A DNA stretch of 64,000 bases from Neobacillus cucumis (GCF_023715505.1 NZ_JAMBOH010000002.1:310001-374000); one strand, 5' to 3'; shown: positions 36,337 to 46,065, counted from the first letter of the stretch. Program-made: numbers and translations. Notes: generated by a model not told the origin, from the sequence alone.

Positions 36337-36858
36337 CTAATACTGATTTACTTTCATTTTTTTCTTTTCCCTGCTTTGTGCCTTTACAATTAAATCTATA
36401 AATTCTCTAACGGCTCCATTTCCACCATTAGTTTTGCAAACATAGTCTACTACACCAAGTACTTCATCAATCGCATCTGCTGGACTGGCTTTAAGGTAGC
36501 ATACTTTCATACAGTCAAGATCGTTTACATCGTCACCAATATATGCAACATTTTCGTAAGTTAATTGATATCTTTCAATAACCTCATCCAAAACCTTTAG
36601 CTTATCGTCAATCCCTTGGTGAACTTCTTCAATCCTTAATTCAGTAGCACGTTTCGATAAAATCTCAGATTTCTTACCAGTAATAATAACTGGGATTATA
36701 TTATACTCATCCATATGAATTAATCGGTATCCATCTCTTACATTGAATGCTTTAAATACCTCACCACTATCTCCCACATAAATTTTTCCATCTGTGAGAG
36801 TACCGTCTACATCCATAACGAGCATCTTTATTTTTGATAAATCTCTATCTTTTATCAT
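36337..36858 (-). CDS. kdsC: 3-deoxy-D-manno-octulosonate 8-phosphate phosphatase KdsC
   Basis: 173 residues, the usual KdsC length, capless HAD type. The catalytic motif VMDVDGTLTDGKIYV is diagnostic, followed by FNVRDGYRL, VIITGKKSEI and YIGDDVNDLDCMK. It releases phosphate from Kdo-8-P before CMP activation. It overlaps the kdsD-like gene by four bases, indicating coupled translation. With kdsA, kdsB and kdsD it completes a Kdo pathway, which is rare in Gram-positive bacteria. Confidence 0.9.
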   Translation of the reverse strand: MIKDRDLSKIKMLVMDVDGTLTDGKIYVGDSGEVFKAFNVRDGYRLIHMDEYNIIPVIITGKKSEILSKRATELRIEEVHQGIDDKLKVLDEVIERYQLTYENVAYIGDDVNDLDCMKVCYLKASPADAIDEVLGVVDYVCKTNGGNGAVREFIDLIVKAQSREKKKMKVNQY

Positions 36859-37862
36859 ACAAATATACCCACCCCAAGAATATCGTTAACTCTTACTGTT
36901 CCAACCAACTTATGATTACGAATAATCGGCAGTGCAGAGATATTATTATCTTTCATGATTTTTAGTGCATCTACAGCAAGCATATCAGAATCAATATATA
37001 AAGGTGATTTGGCCATCACATCGTCTACTGATAAGTCATATACATTTACTTCCCTAGTAAACGTTCTTCTTAAATCTCCATCCGTAAAGACTCCGAGTAA
37101 TTCATGATTTTCATTTACAATATTAATAATTCCAATCGCTTTAGCGCTCATCTCAACAATTGCATCTTTTAACTTAGTACCAGCCTTTACCTCTGCGTTT
37201 TTTTCATCTTTATGCATAATATCACTTACTTTTATTAATAGTTTTTTACCAAGGGAACCAGCCGGGTGGTACAATGCATAATTATGTTCATGAAAACCGT
37301 AGATCTTTGATAAACATACTGCTAATGCATCTCCAAGAACCATCTCGACCGTCGTACTGGATGTAGGAGCTAAATTCATCGAGCATGCTTCTATAAATTT
37401 AGGAAATACAAAGGAATAGTCACTATATTTGATGAGTGATGAATTTTGATTACCAGAGATACCAATTAGTGTTGCTCCTATTATTTTTATATTAGGCAAA
37501 ATTTTAGTAATCTCTTCACTTTCCCCACTATAGCTAATCGCTATGACAATATCATTTGCTGAAATCATTCCTAAGTCTCCATGCAGTGCTTCTGCTGGAT
37601 GCAGGAAAAACGCTGATGTCCCTAAGCTCGCCATTGTTGCGGCAATTTTCCTTGAAACATGACCAGGTTTACCCATTCCTGTAACAATAACTTTACCGGT
37701 GCAATTGGAAATTAATTCCACTATTCTTACGAATCTTTCATCTAAAGCATCTTTCACTAGGTTTATAGCATTAATCTCAGTCTCAAAAACATATTTCGAT
37801 TCAGTAAGAATATCGATTTGATGGTCAATTTTTGATTCAGAGAGAATAGCTGTTTGATTCAA
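36855..37862 (-). CDS. kdsD: D-arabinose 5-phosphate isomerase KdsD/KpsF
   Basis: 335 residues after the preferred start. An N-terminal SIS domain ([41 protein letters not shown]) is followed by a CBS pair ([51 protein letters not shown]). It interconverts ribulose-5-P and arabinose-5-P, the first step to Kdo. The open frame reaches 37997, overlapping kdsA, but a TTG at 37862 with a GGCGGTG site gives a normal KdsD N-terminus and only a 26-base overlap. Confidence 0.9.
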   Translation of the reverse strand: MNQTAILSESKIDHQIDILTESKYVFETEINAINLVKDALDERFVRIVELISNCTGKVIVTGMGKPGHVSRKIAATMASLGTSAFFLHPAEALHGDLGMISANDIVIAISYSGESEEITKILPNIKIIGATLIGISGNQNSSLIKYSDYSFVFPKFIEACSMNLAPTSSTTVEMVLGDALAVCLSKIYGFHEHNYALYHPAGSLGKKLLIKVSDIMHKDEKNAEVKAGTKLKDAIVEMSAKAIGIINIVNENHELLGVFTDGDLRRTFTREVNVYDLSVDDVMAKSPLYIDSDMLAVDALKIMKDNNISALPIIRNHKLVGTVRVNDILGVGIFV

Positions 37863-38676
37863 CTTCTCGCACCGCCTTAAAAATTTTAATAAATTTTTTA
37901 AGCATAACTTCAATCTCATCAAGTTTAACCATGTTAGGACCATCGGACTTCGCGTTATCAGGATCCTTATGCACTTCCAAAAATAAAGCATCTGCACCGA
38001 CAGCTAAGGCAGCTTTCGCTAAATGTTCCACATACTCACGATTACCACCAGTAGATATGAGGTTGCCTCCTGGTTTTTGAACACTGTGGGTTGCATCAAA
38101 AACAACAGGATAGCCGAATTTTTTCATTTCAATGATGCTAGTCATATCCACCACTAAATTGTTATAACCAAAAGTGTTGCCTCTTTCGCATAAAAGAATG
38201 TTTTCGTTACCTGATTCTTCAACCTTTGTAATCACATTTCTCATATCTTTGGCAGATAAAAACTGAGCCTTTTTAATGTTAACTGGTAATCCAGTTTCTG
38301 CTGCTGCGATTAATAAATCTGTTTGTCTGCATAGAAAAGCCGGGATTTGTAGCATATCTACAACTTTAGCTGCAAGCTCAGCTTGATATGGTTCATGGAT
38401 ATCTGTTACTACAGGTATTCCTAACTCATCTTTTATCTTTTTTAGAATACGAAGACCCTCATTTATTCCAGGACCTCTGTACGATGAAATGGACGTTCTA
38501 TTCGCTTTATCGAACGATGATTTAAAAATAAAAGGAATACCTAGTAATCCTGTAATTTCTTTCATTCTTGCTGCTACTTCCATCACTTGTGCTTCTGATT
38601 CAATTACACAAGGACCTGCAATTAACGTAAAAATTGAAGTATCTACCGTAATATTTCCTACCTTCATTGTTCTCAT
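37837..38676 (-). CDS. kdsA: 3-deoxy-D-manno-octulosonate 8-phosphate synthase KdsA
   Basis: 279 residues, full length. Diagnostic motifs are [65 protein letters not shown] and [12 protein letters not shown]. It condenses phosphoenolpyruvate with arabinose-5-P. Cys23 in AGPC marks the metal-dependent class (as in Aquifex KdsA) rather than the E. coli metal-free class. The enzyme is normally seen in Gram-negative LPS or capsule pathways. Confidence 0.93.
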   Translation of the reverse strand: MRTMKVGNITVDTSIFTLIAGPCVIESEAQVMEVAARMKEITGLLGIPFIFKSSFDKANRTSISSYRGPGINEGLRILKKIKDELGIPVVTDIHEPYQAELAAKVVDMLQIPAFLCRQTDLLIAAAETGLPVNIKKAQFLSAKDMRNVITKVEESGNENILLCERGNTFGYNNLVVDMTSIIEMKKFGYPVVFDATHSVQKPGGNLISTGGNREYVEHLAKAALAVGADALFLEVHKDPDNAKSDGPNMVKLDEIEVMLKKFIKIFKAVREVESNSYSL

Positions 38677-38718
38677 TAATAAGTCTTCCTCTCTAAAATT
38701 TATAATTAAACAGTTTCA

Positions 38719-39471
38719 TTAATTGAGTGAATAAACAGGTTTTATTCCACTCTGGAATAAATACTCTTCGACTTTTTCAATATCCTTCGGTGTATCAACT
38801 GAAATGGTTTTACAATGGGCGTTAATATAATAAATGTCTTTTCTGTTTTCAATAAATCTAAAAGAATCGTTTTCTTCAATTTTTTCAATAGGACCTCGTG
38901 GGGTTTCGTGGTAGTATTGAAGTGCCTTTTTTGTAAATGCTCCAACTCCTACGAACTTTTGATAGATATAGTTCATCCCACCTTTTGGAAATGGAATAGG
39001 GCTACGTGAAATGAACAGACAAATGCCATCTTTATTCGTCACGATTTTTAGATTAGTTGTATCAACCACTTCAACTGGATCAGTAAAATCCGTCATAAGA
39101 TTGGATACATAGAAATCATCTTTATCAAGATTAGTTGGTATACACTTTACAATATCTTTCGCTTCTATAACAGGCTCATCACCATTTACCATTACATAAA
39201 GGTCAGCATCAATTTTTTGGGATACTTCATACAGCCTTTCTGTCGCCGTATCATGCTCCTTAGAGGTCATGATAACTTTTGCTCCAAACCCTTCACATAC
39301 CGCTTTAATTTCTTCGCTGTCCGTTGCAATATATACCGCTTCAAAGCAATCAACTTTTTTAGAATGTGTGTAAACCCACCAAACCATCGGTTTACCAAAA
39401 ATATTTGCTAAAGGCTTATTATAAAATCTTGAGGATCCTCCTCTTGCTGGTATGATTCCAATAATTCTCAT
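38719..39471 (-). CDS. CMP-Kdo synthetase-like cytidylyltransferase
   Basis: About 250 residues with IGIIPARGGSSRFYNKPLANIFGKPM (split in two here for length: IGIIPARGGSSRF and NKPLANIFGKPM), VMVNGDEPVI and KTISVDTPKDIEKVEEYL. It belongs to the cytidylyltransferase-3 family and probably activates Kdo with CTP, given kdsA immediately downstream. The PARGGS loop differs from the PARYQSSRLPGKPL of classical KdsB, which the other homologue at 32199 retains; a reversed assignment of the two substrates is possible. The ATG at 39471 is preferred over an upstream GTG. Confidence 0.85.
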   Translation of the reverse strand: MRIIGIIPARGGSSRFYNKPLANIFGKPMVWWVYTHSKKVDCFEAVYIATDSEEIKAVCEGFGAKVIMTSKEHDTATERLYEVSQKIDADLYVMVNGDEPVIEAKDIVKCIPTNLDKDDFYVSNLMTDFTDPVEVVDTTNLKIVTNKDGICLFISRSPIPFPKGGMNYIYQKFVGVGAFTKKALQYYHETPRGPIEKIEENDSFRFIENRKDIYYINAHCKTISVDTPKDIEKVEEYLFQSGIKPVYSLN

Positions 39472-39488
39472 ACTTTTAACCACACTTT

Positions 39489-40271
39489 CTATAATATTAT
39501 TTGATCAAAATCTACTCTTTCGAAAACTTCTAATTTCCCGCCACGAGTTGCATTGTATATTTTAATATTGTTCTCATCTGCATATCTTTTTGCAGCTGAA
39601 AAGGCTCTTGTAGAAACTTCAATGTTAGGAATATATAGATCCTCTTTATCAGTATTATATTTTTCAGTAAAATAGTCTTTCGCTGACTCATCAATGACAA
39701 TTTCACCCTTATCATTAATCATTTTACTGAAATTATTGTCAACACCTAATAGATATATCTCTCTTATACCCATGTATACGGCTATCTGAATCGCAGTATA
39801 TGCAACGGTATTCCCCCAATATATTCCTTTAACAATGTCTTCAGAAAAATTCGGTTCAACATTCCTATCACCGAATTTAAATATGAAATATTTGGCATTA
39901 TTAAAATGAATATTATAATCCCATGGAAAATTAACAGGGAAAAATTTGTTTTCTATATTTAATTTATTTATCTCTTCTTTACTTTTAAAAATGGTTTTAT
40001 CATCTTCAGAGCAGTAATATGTAGGTCGCCAATCCGTTTTATCGAAAATATAGTAAATTCGATTAAAAGCAAAAGTAATCTCATCTTTTAATTTATTAAG
40101 ATCTTTAATTGATAAACTTGGACCATTACCAACGATAAAACATCGTTTTCCTCTATGTTTATTTCTTAAATATTTTAATTTTTTTCCGTTAGTAGTGTAT
40201 GGGAAAATCATATATCTAGAAAATGTAATTGTTCGGTAGAGTTGATTTCTTGCATATTTCTTTATAATCAT
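39489..40271 (-). CDS. GT42/DUF115-like putative CMP-sugar transferase C
   Basis: 260 residues. It has RCFIVGNGPSLSIKDLNKLK, FNRIYYIFDKTDWRPTYY, NTVAYTAIQIAVYMGIREIY then LLGVDNNF, and IYNATRGGKLEVFERV. It is the third free-standing paralogue, closest to protein A in its C-terminal motif. At the position of the candidate catalytic His it reads KDYF instead of DHF/EHYF, so it may use another residue or a different mechanism. It precedes the CMP-Kdo synthetase-like gene. Confidence 0.58.
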   Translation of the reverse strand: MIIKKYARNQLYRTITFSRYMIFPYTTNGKKLKYLRNKHRGKRCFIVGNGPSLSIKDLNKLKDEITFAFNRIYYIFDKTDWRPTYYCSEDDKTIFKSKEEINKLNIENKFFPVNFPWDYNIHFNNAKYFIFKFGDRNVEPNFSEDIVKGIYWGNTVAYTAIQIAVYMGIREIYLLGVDNNFSKMINDKGEIVIDESAKDYFTEKYNTDKEDLYIPNIEVSTRAFSAAKRYADENNIKIYNATRGGKLEVFERVDFDQIIL

Positions 40272-40275
40272 ATGA

Positions 40276-41055
40276 CTAATCTCTCAAAAATAATTTTTTA
40301 TATTTAGTATGGAGCCTTTTTGCATTCTGTTTTCCTAACAATAATTTTCCAAGTAACATAAAAACTACCAGGTTTTTTTTGTATAATGGATAATACCACC
40401 TATGCATAAAGGTAACTTGTTTTTGTTCTTTATATGATCTCCAAGTAGAAGTAAAATGATGGATACAATATGTGTTTTTAGAAAAATCTCTATTCCCATT
40501 AGCATCTATTGGACAAAAATATGTTCTAGGATATATATATATACCATTTATTACTTGAAATTCATTATTTAATTTAAGCCCATAGTCCTTTAATATTTCT
40601 GTAATTATCCGAACATTGGGAATGTCCTCAATACTTCCATCCTCCTTTACAAAGTGACGGTCATTATAATATTCTAAAAATCTCTTTATTACACTATTTT
40701 TAGGAAGACTTCCGATTATTCCACTTTGAACATATTTTTCATTTTCAAATCCAGAAAATGCTTCATGCGATAGAAATTCATCAATGTTTTTGGTTAATTC
40801 TATATCTGTATCAAGGTAAATTCCTCCGTAATTATAGAGGATAAATAGTCGCGCATAATCGGAAACAAAAGCATATTTTTTATTTTCATAAGCTTCCTTA
40901 GTCCAAGGATTTATATTTATATCGAAATTTGATTCATTCCATTCAATTATTTTGTAATCAGGGCAATATTTTTTCCAGCTTGTAATACACTTTTTTATTA
41001 ATGGAGGTAATTCTCCCTTCCCAAACCAGCAGTAATGAATTACCCTCGGTATCAT
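40276..41055 (-). CDS. GT32-type glycosyltransferase (Och1/capsular type)
   Basis: About 259 residues. The opening IPRVIHYCWFGKGELP, the acceptor-loop WKKYCPDYKIIEWNESNF and the DxD motif in YGGIYLDTDIELTKN are hallmarks of GT32 capsular transferases. The ATG at 41055 starts the protein at MIP, as in relatives. A homologue with the same architecture lies at 46066-46800. Donor and acceptor sugars are not predictable. Confidence 0.82.
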   Translation of the reverse strand: MIPRVIHYCWFGKGELPPLIKKCITSWKKYCPDYKIIEWNESNFDININPWTKEAYENKKYAFVSDYARLFILYNYGGIYLDTDIELTKNIDEFLSHEAFSGFENEKYVQSGIIGSLPKNSVIKRFLEYYNDRHFVKEDGSIEDIPNVRIITEILKDYGLKLNNEFQVINGIYIYPRTYFCPIDANGNRDFSKNTYCIHHFTSTWRSYKEQKQVTFMHRWYYPLYKKNLVVFMLLGKLLLGKQNAKRLHTKYKKLFLRD

Positions 41056-41096
41056 CAATGACATTCCTCTCTCTTATAAGGTTTATTCAATAACGA

Positions 41097-42131
41097 TTAT
41101 CCTGAAATCAGTTCTTGCTTATAACGCTTATCCAATACTAAAAAAAAATACAATCTAACCATTTTAAACTTTATTAGAAGGATTATAACTTTACCTCTCC
41201 AAGAAATGTTAGGTAATTTAAAGTTCTTAAATATATTTGTAACGTTTGGGTGGTACATGATTTCTTTTATCATATACAATTTTTCTTCGTTTTTGCGGGC
41301 CGAGAAATTTATCTGGCCTAACATATTTAATGTAAAATACAACATGTTAATTTTAATTTGTCTAGAAAAATCAAATTCACTAGTTTTACCAAAATATTTT
41401 ATTAACCTTTCATTAATTTTAAGGTAATTATTCCACTTCTTTTCATTATATGTATTAGTGGTAGAATTCGGGTTGTAAAAGTAGTTATAATAATGTCGGT
41501 CCTTTAAATAGTAAAAATTAGTTGCATGATACATAACCTTCGATCCGAAAATCGAATCTTCACAGTAATGTATATCCTCATCATAGTACAAATTGTTTTT
41601 TCTTAAGAATTCTAAACTTAACAAACAAACACAATTGGAAATGGTAGGTGGAAATTCGATATGATCAAACATTATTAAACATTTGAACAGTTCATTCTTA
41701 ATATCTTCTTTTGAATAAAAACCACCACGAATAGGTTGTGTACGTCTATTTTCATAGTCCTCTAATCTTTTTTTATAATCACACATAACAATATCTAGAT
41801 TTAATTCATTAGCTTTGTTATACATCTCTTGGTACATCTCAGGTTCTATCCAATCATCTGAATCAATAAAACCAATATATTTGCCTTTTGCCATTTTAAG
41901 GCCATCATTTCTGGCAGCTGACACTCTGGCATTTTTTTTGTGTAAAACTTTTATCCTTTTATCTTTCTTAGCATATTCATCACAAATTTCACCAGATTTA
42001 TCCTGGGATCCATCATTTATAAGGATAATTTCAAAATCTTGAAATGTCTGATTTAAAATACTATCAACACAACGATGTAAATATTTTTCAACATTATAAA
42101 CTGGGATTACCAAACTGACTTTAGGAAACAT
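41097..42131 (-). CDS. Family 2 glycosyltransferase (EpsJ-like)
   Basis: 344 residues. The GT-A opening VSLVIPVYNVEKYLHRCVDSIL, NDGSQDKSGEICDEYA, ARNDGLKMAKGKYIGFIDSDDW and a C-terminal hydrophobic stretch are typical of EPS GT2 enzymes such as B. subtilis EpsJ. It is the second gene of the flippase/Kdo operon. Confidence 0.85.
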   Translation of the reverse strand: MFPKVSLVIPVYNVEKYLHRCVDSILNQTFQDFEIILINDGSQDKSGEICDEYAKKDKRIKVLHKKNARVSAARNDGLKMAKGKYIGFIDSDDWIEPEMYQEMYNKANELNLDIVMCDYKKRLEDYENRRTQPIRGGFYSKEDIKNELFKCLIMFDHIEFPPTISNCVCLLSLEFLRKNNLYYDEDIHYCEDSIFGSKVMYHATNFYYLKDRHYYNYFYNPNSTTNTYNEKKWNNYLKINERLIKYFGKTSEFDFSRQIKINMLYFTLNMLGQINFSARKNEEKLYMIKEIMYHPNVTNIFKNFKLPNISWRGKVIILLIKFKMVRLYFFLVLDKRYKQELISG

Positions 42132-42163
42132 TATTTTCCTCCTTTCTACATTTATTTGGACTT

Positions 42164-43948
42164 TTACATTGTCTGTTTTAATTTATGATCTACAGATATT
42201 AATCTTCCTTTATCCACTTTAAAAACAATGTCACAATTTTCAATTGTACTTAATCGATGAGCAATAATAATTAATGTCTTTTCACCTTTTAGACCATCTA
42301 TCGATTTCATAATTTCTTTTTCTGTATCATTATCTAATGCAGAGGTCGCTTCATCTAAAAAGATAATTTCCGGATTATGATACAATGCTCTAGCAATCCC
42401 GATACGTTGGCGCTGCCCCCCAGAAAGCCTGACTCCTCTTTCACCGACTACAGTATCTAATCCTTCTGGAAGTGAATCAACAAAATCCTTTAACTGAGCA
42501 TCTACAATTGCCTTTTGAACAGCATCTTCATCAATTTCTTTATCATTAATTCCAAAAGCTACATTTTTTCTTATTGATTCATCGGATAAATAAATGGATT
42601 GGGGGATATAACCGATTTTTTTTTGCCATAATGGCATAAGTTCAATTAGATTTTTCCCATCAACTAACACTTGACCTTTCTCAGGTTCTAAAAGGCCCAG
42701 TATAATATCAACAATTGTTGTTTTACCAGCACCCGATGTTCCCACAAAAGCAACTGAATTTCCAATTGGAATAGTCAATGATACATTTTTTATGGAATGC
42801 TTCTCCTGATTTGGATAACGGAAATCTACGTTTTCCAATTTAATAGAATTATTAAATATTTTTTCTCCAGCAAGAAACTTAACTGTCCTCGAATTATAGT
42901 CCACTTCTTTATCGATTAGGCTTCTGCCACTATTATCTTTAACCAGATCATTATAAACCACTGTCAAAGCTGGCTGACTAAATCGTATAGTTGTTAGGGT
43001 TGCTACTATTCTCTGAATTGAAGGCATAAGACGAAAAGCCGCCATAGCAAATAATGACATTGTCGCCACTAATTTAGATGTATCTGTCCCTTGAAAAACT
43101 AGGATAATCATCGTAATTAACACAACCGATACTAATAAGGTTTCGATAAACATTCTTGGCACTTGATCTAGCATATTTTTATAAATCGTATTGTTAGCCA
43201 TAACTCTACTTTGGACTGAGTAGGAATCCACAAAGTAACTTTCTTTTCCTGAGACTTTAATTTCTTTACTTGCCCCTAATCCTTGATTTACCCATTTAAT
43301 CACCTCACGACTTACTCTTTGGCTTTCCTTTCCTAAAAAAGTAATCTTATTACGGAAGATCTTAAAGAAAAGTAGAACACTTCCACCTAACAATAAACCC
43401 GATGTGAACGTGGCTATTGGTGCTGTGACGATCAGGAGCGAAAGTATAGAAATAATAACTAAAATTTCGGTTAACAATTGAAAACTCGCTAATAATATGC
43501 CATCAAATACTTTCGGTACTTCCCCATTTATGTTCCTTAATAATTCAGCAGAATTTCGCTGCAAGTGAAATGTATAGGGTTTTGTTAAGTACTCTCTAAA
43601 CATAGCGCTTGATAATTTTACTTTTTGATTATAAATGACTCTATATTGTAAATAGTAAAATACCAAAAGATAGGCATTTTTGATAATAAAAACTGAGAGT
43701 AATACGCCGACAGCGAATAAAACAAAAGCATTTGTTGATTGGAAGTCTAATAGGCTATATATATTTGATAATATCGATTGCTCTTTTATCATCTTGGGAT
43801 TGGTCACAATCCCAACAAAAGGAACAATTAAACCTATCCCAGTGGTTTCGAATATAGCCGCTATGATCAACATAAAAAAAAGTAATATTAACTTTTTCTT
43901 TTCTCTTTTATTAAAAAGAACCCAAATCTTTTTTATTGTTTCTTTCAA
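42164..43948 (-). CDS. PglK-like ABC flippase for lipid-linked oligosaccharide
   Basis: 594 residues: six-helix membrane domain (VIFETTGIGLIVPFVGIV-like start, IFETTGIGLIVPFVGIV), then an ATPase with GTSGAGKTT, LSGGQRQR, IIFLDEATSALD and IIAHRLST. This arrangement and opening resemble PglK/WlaB, which flips Und-PP-linked bacillosamine glycans in Campylobacter. No Wzx/EpsK-type flippase is seen in the window, and the eps genes make bacillosamine, so this protein is a good candidate for moving the repeat unit across the membrane. It heads the Kdo operon behind a SinR-type box and an extended -10 promoter. Confidence 0.75.
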   Translation of the reverse strand: MKETIKKIWVLFNKREKKKLILLFFMLIIAAIFETTGIGLIVPFVGIVTNPKMIKEQSILSNIYSLLDFQSTNAFVLFAVGVLLSVFIIKNAYLLVFYYLQYRVIYNQKVKLSSAMFREYLTKPYTFHLQRNSAELLRNINGEVPKVFDGILLASFQLLTEILVIISILSLLIVTAPIATFTSGLLLGGSVLLFFKIFRNKITFLGKESQRVSREVIKWVNQGLGASKEIKVSGKESYFVDSYSVQSRVMANNTIYKNMLDQVPRMFIETLLVSVVLITMIILVFQGTDTSKLVATMSLFAMAAFRLMPSIQRIVATLTTIRFSQPALTVVYNDLVKDNSGRSLIDKEVDYNSRTVKFLAGEKIFNNSIKLENVDFRYPNQEKHSIKNVSLTIPIGNSVAFVGTSGAGKTTIVDIILGLLEPEKGQVLVDGKNLIELMPLWQKKIGYIPQSIYLSDESIRKNVAFGINDKEIDEDAVQKAIVDAQLKDFVDSLPEGLDTVVGERGVRLSGGQRQRIGIARALYHNPEIIFLDEATSALDNDTEKEIMKSIDGLKGEKTLIIIAHRLSTIENCDIVFKVDKGRLISVDHKLKQTM

Positions 43949-44033
43949 TTTAGTTCACACCTTAGAATTATTAATAATTAAACTCGTATCAGAACGACGT
44001 TTACTATAACGAACAGTACCCTCAAAAAAAAAA

Positions 44034-44107
44034 AAATATTTTATATTATACCATATGAAATACTTTCTAAAAAGATTATAACTTATAATTTGTTCTTATT
44101 AAAGAAC
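44034..44107 (-). promoter_or_regulatory. Promoter and SinR-type box of the flippase/Kdo operon
   Basis: The box GTTCTTATTAAAGAAC is at 44092-44107. On the minus strand it lies upstream of an extended -10 TGGTATAAT with a TTTTTA -35 at 17-base spacing. A degenerate second box (GTTTACTATAACGAAC, 43999-44014) lies downstream. Confidence 0.6.
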
Positions 44108-44182
44108 ATTCATTCGACAAAAATCTACAATTTTTATTTTCTTTCTTTTGTTTCTTTTATCTTGTCCATACCTTTCAGCTTA

Positions 44183-45382
44183 TTAGCTAATAATTTTATA
44201 CAGCTTATCCAATTCATAACTATTGCTATAATCTGTAGTCTTAATATTATTAACCAATAAATTTTTCAATTCCTGATTATAATAAAACTGTTCAATTCCT
44301 TGTGCTAGATCTGAAATAGTTAAATCACAAATCATTCCTTCCACTTCATTTTTGATTTGGCTTGATGCGGTTGGATAATTTGTAATTAGTATAGGCTTCC
44401 CTAGTATTTTTGCCTCAGAAACCGTTACTGCTTTTCCTTCATACCTGGATGGTTGTACATATAAATCACAATCTTTTATATAAGGATAAGGATTTGTTTT
44501 TTTGCCTAAAAGGATAAAACTATCATTTAAATTATGCTTAGAAATTAAATCCTCTAGTTCCTTCTTGTATCCCCCGTAGCCAATTATATACCACCTTATA
44601 TTGCTTAACCCTTTGTTGTGCAGTAGTTTAAGAGCTTCTATTGCGAGGTCGAACCCTTTAACATACGATAATCTGCCTACTGAGACTAGATTAAAGGTTT
44701 GCGACCTTTCTTTATAAAGCGGCTGCTCTTCCTCTGCCATTTGCTTAATGAATGTGGGAGAAATGATATTTTCTAAAACCAAAACTTTATCTTTCAAACT
44801 TGGATAGGTCGCTAAAAAGGCCCTACTGCATGCATCCGATACGGCAGCAATATGATCAAATTGCTTCCAAACTTTAAGGTCTAATTCATTATCAATTTCC
44901 AATTTACTATAATCTGTATGGACCCACGCAATTTTTTTCTTTGCTTTTACTTTTTTAGCAACTATATCATGTGGCCATGCATAACTAATAGCTACATCGT
45001 ATTCTTTTTCAAGTTTTGGCAGTAAGAAGGATGAGTATTTTTGAGTTAGCTGCATTTGTATATATCCAGATCCTTCTTCCAATTTCCTTGTTGATGCTTT
45101 TATTTTCGCAAAATACTTCGATAGAACCCTTATTAGAGCTAGTGAATACTGTCTTTCCTTAAGACAAATCGTGACTGGTTTACGAAAAACAGTATACTCC
45201 CCTACCTGTGGCAGAATATTCACCGACTTTGGTATTAAACTCAAAAACTCGCCCACATGGTGGAAGATTAAAAGGTCAACATTGTATTTACCATAATCAA
45301 AACATTCCAACATATTGATTAAGCTTCTCTCAATTCCTCCAATTTCCATATTATATACAGAAATTAAAATATTCTTTTTCAT
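44183..45382 (-). CDS. Family 4 glycosyltransferase
   Basis: 399 residues, GT-B fold: ISVYNMEIGGIERSLINMLECFDYGK at the start, LVSVGRLSYVKGFDLAIEALKLL and PSRYEGKAVTVSEAKILGKPILIT in the donor domain. It is the last gene of the eps operon. Close relatives are found in capsule clusters of Bacillus and Lactobacillus. Linkage specificity is unknown. Confidence 0.85.
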   Translation of the reverse strand: MKKNILISVYNMEIGGIERSLINMLECFDYGKYNVDLLIFHHVGEFLSLIPKSVNILPQVGEYTVFRKPVTICLKERQYSLALIRVLSKYFAKIKASTRKLEEGSGYIQMQLTQKYSSFLLPKLEKEYDVAISYAWPHDIVAKKVKAKKKIAWVHTDYSKLEIDNELDLKVWKQFDHIAAVSDACSRAFLATYPSLKDKVLVLENIISPTFIKQMAEEEQPLYKERSQTFNLVSVGRLSYVKGFDLAIEALKLLHNKGLSNIRWYIIGYGGYKKELEDLISKHNLNDSFILLGKKTNPYPYIKDCDLYVQPSRYEGKAVTVSEAKILGKPILITNYPTASSQIKNEVEGMICDLTISDLAQGIEQFYYNQELKNLLVNNIKTTDYSNSYELDKLYKIIS

Positions 45383-45404
45383 CCTCTAACCTCACCAAAA
45401 TGTA

Positions 45405-46040
45405 TTAAATACTAAATTGTACGACTTTTTCTTTACCTTTATAGGGTTTTAATTCGGGCTCTCTTTTATTTAGAAATATTGTATTTGACGGAATTGTTCC
45501 CTTAACGACACTTCCAGCAGCTACAACCACATTATCACCAATATGAGTATCTCTTAAAATAACTACATTTGATCCTACCCAGACGTTTTCACCAATGGTG
45601 ACTTCCCCTCTTATTAGATGGTCCGTTGTATTTTTTTTATAATTATGATCATGATCATTTATACAAACATTTGGGGCAATTTTAGTATTTTTTCCGATTG
45701 TGATTCGGTTTACACAATTGATATTGCAGTTATCATTAATAAAAACATTATTTCCAATCTGGAGAACTCCATCAAAATCAATCCGAATGCTGGCATTTTT
45801 TCTGATAAAAACGAATTTCCCCATTGTGATTTTTGCTTTTTTATTGAAAACTTCAATTTTACTATTAGCTTGTAGAGAAAAAAAAGTGGAGTTAATATTT
45901 CTAAAATATAAAACCTTATAAAATAAACCCCTTGTAATCCCAATTAAATGTGAGAGATTCATAAGAATTGTAATAAAAAGTCCTCGTTTTTTTATATCAG
46001 ATAATAAAGTCATTATTAATTTCTTAAAGATATTTACCAT
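45405..46040 (-). CDS. Left-handed beta-helix acyltransferase
   Basis: 211 residues. The C-terminal half shows hexapeptide repeats (IGNNVFINDNCNINCV, ITIGKNTKIAPNVCI, VTIGENVWVGSNVVILRDTHI, IGDNVVVAAGSVVKG) and the active-site His region NDHDHNYKK, as in the WcaF/maltose O-acetyltransferase family. It probably O-acetylates a sugar of the repeat unit. It sits between two glycosyltransferase genes. Confidence 0.82.
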   Translation of the reverse strand: MVNIFKKLIMTLLSDIKKRGLFITILMNLSHLIGITRGLFYKVLYFRNINSTFFSLQANSKIEVFNKKAKITMGKFVFIRKNASIRIDFDGVLQIGNNVFINDNCNINCVNRITIGKNTKIAPNVCINDHDHNYKKNTTDHLIRGEVTIGENVWVGSNVVILRDTHIGDNVVVAAGSVVKGTIPSNTIFLNKREPELKPYKGKEKVVQFSI

Positions 46041-46065
46041 GCTCCTTCTCCTTAAATGACGTACC

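Noticed and set aside
37863..37997. Upstream ATG start for the kdsD-like gene
   Set aside because: The extra 45 residues are kdsA codons in another frame and do not look like a KdsD N-terminus; the TTG at 37862 fits better.
36337..39471. Kdo genes as evidence that the window is Gram-negative or chimeric
   Set aside because: Flanking genes, ribosome sites, SinR boxes, EAR and the S box are all Bacillaceae-like, and the Kdo genes share overlaps and the operon with EPS genes.
44018..44040. Homopolymer A run as a possible assembly artefact or slippage site
   Set aside because: It is intergenic and downstream of the promoter; nothing in the sequence shows a functional role.
45618..45943. Overlapping frames within the acetyltransferase gene
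   Set aside because: They are shadows of the hexapeptide-repeat coding sequence, with no ribosome sites and no family resemblance.
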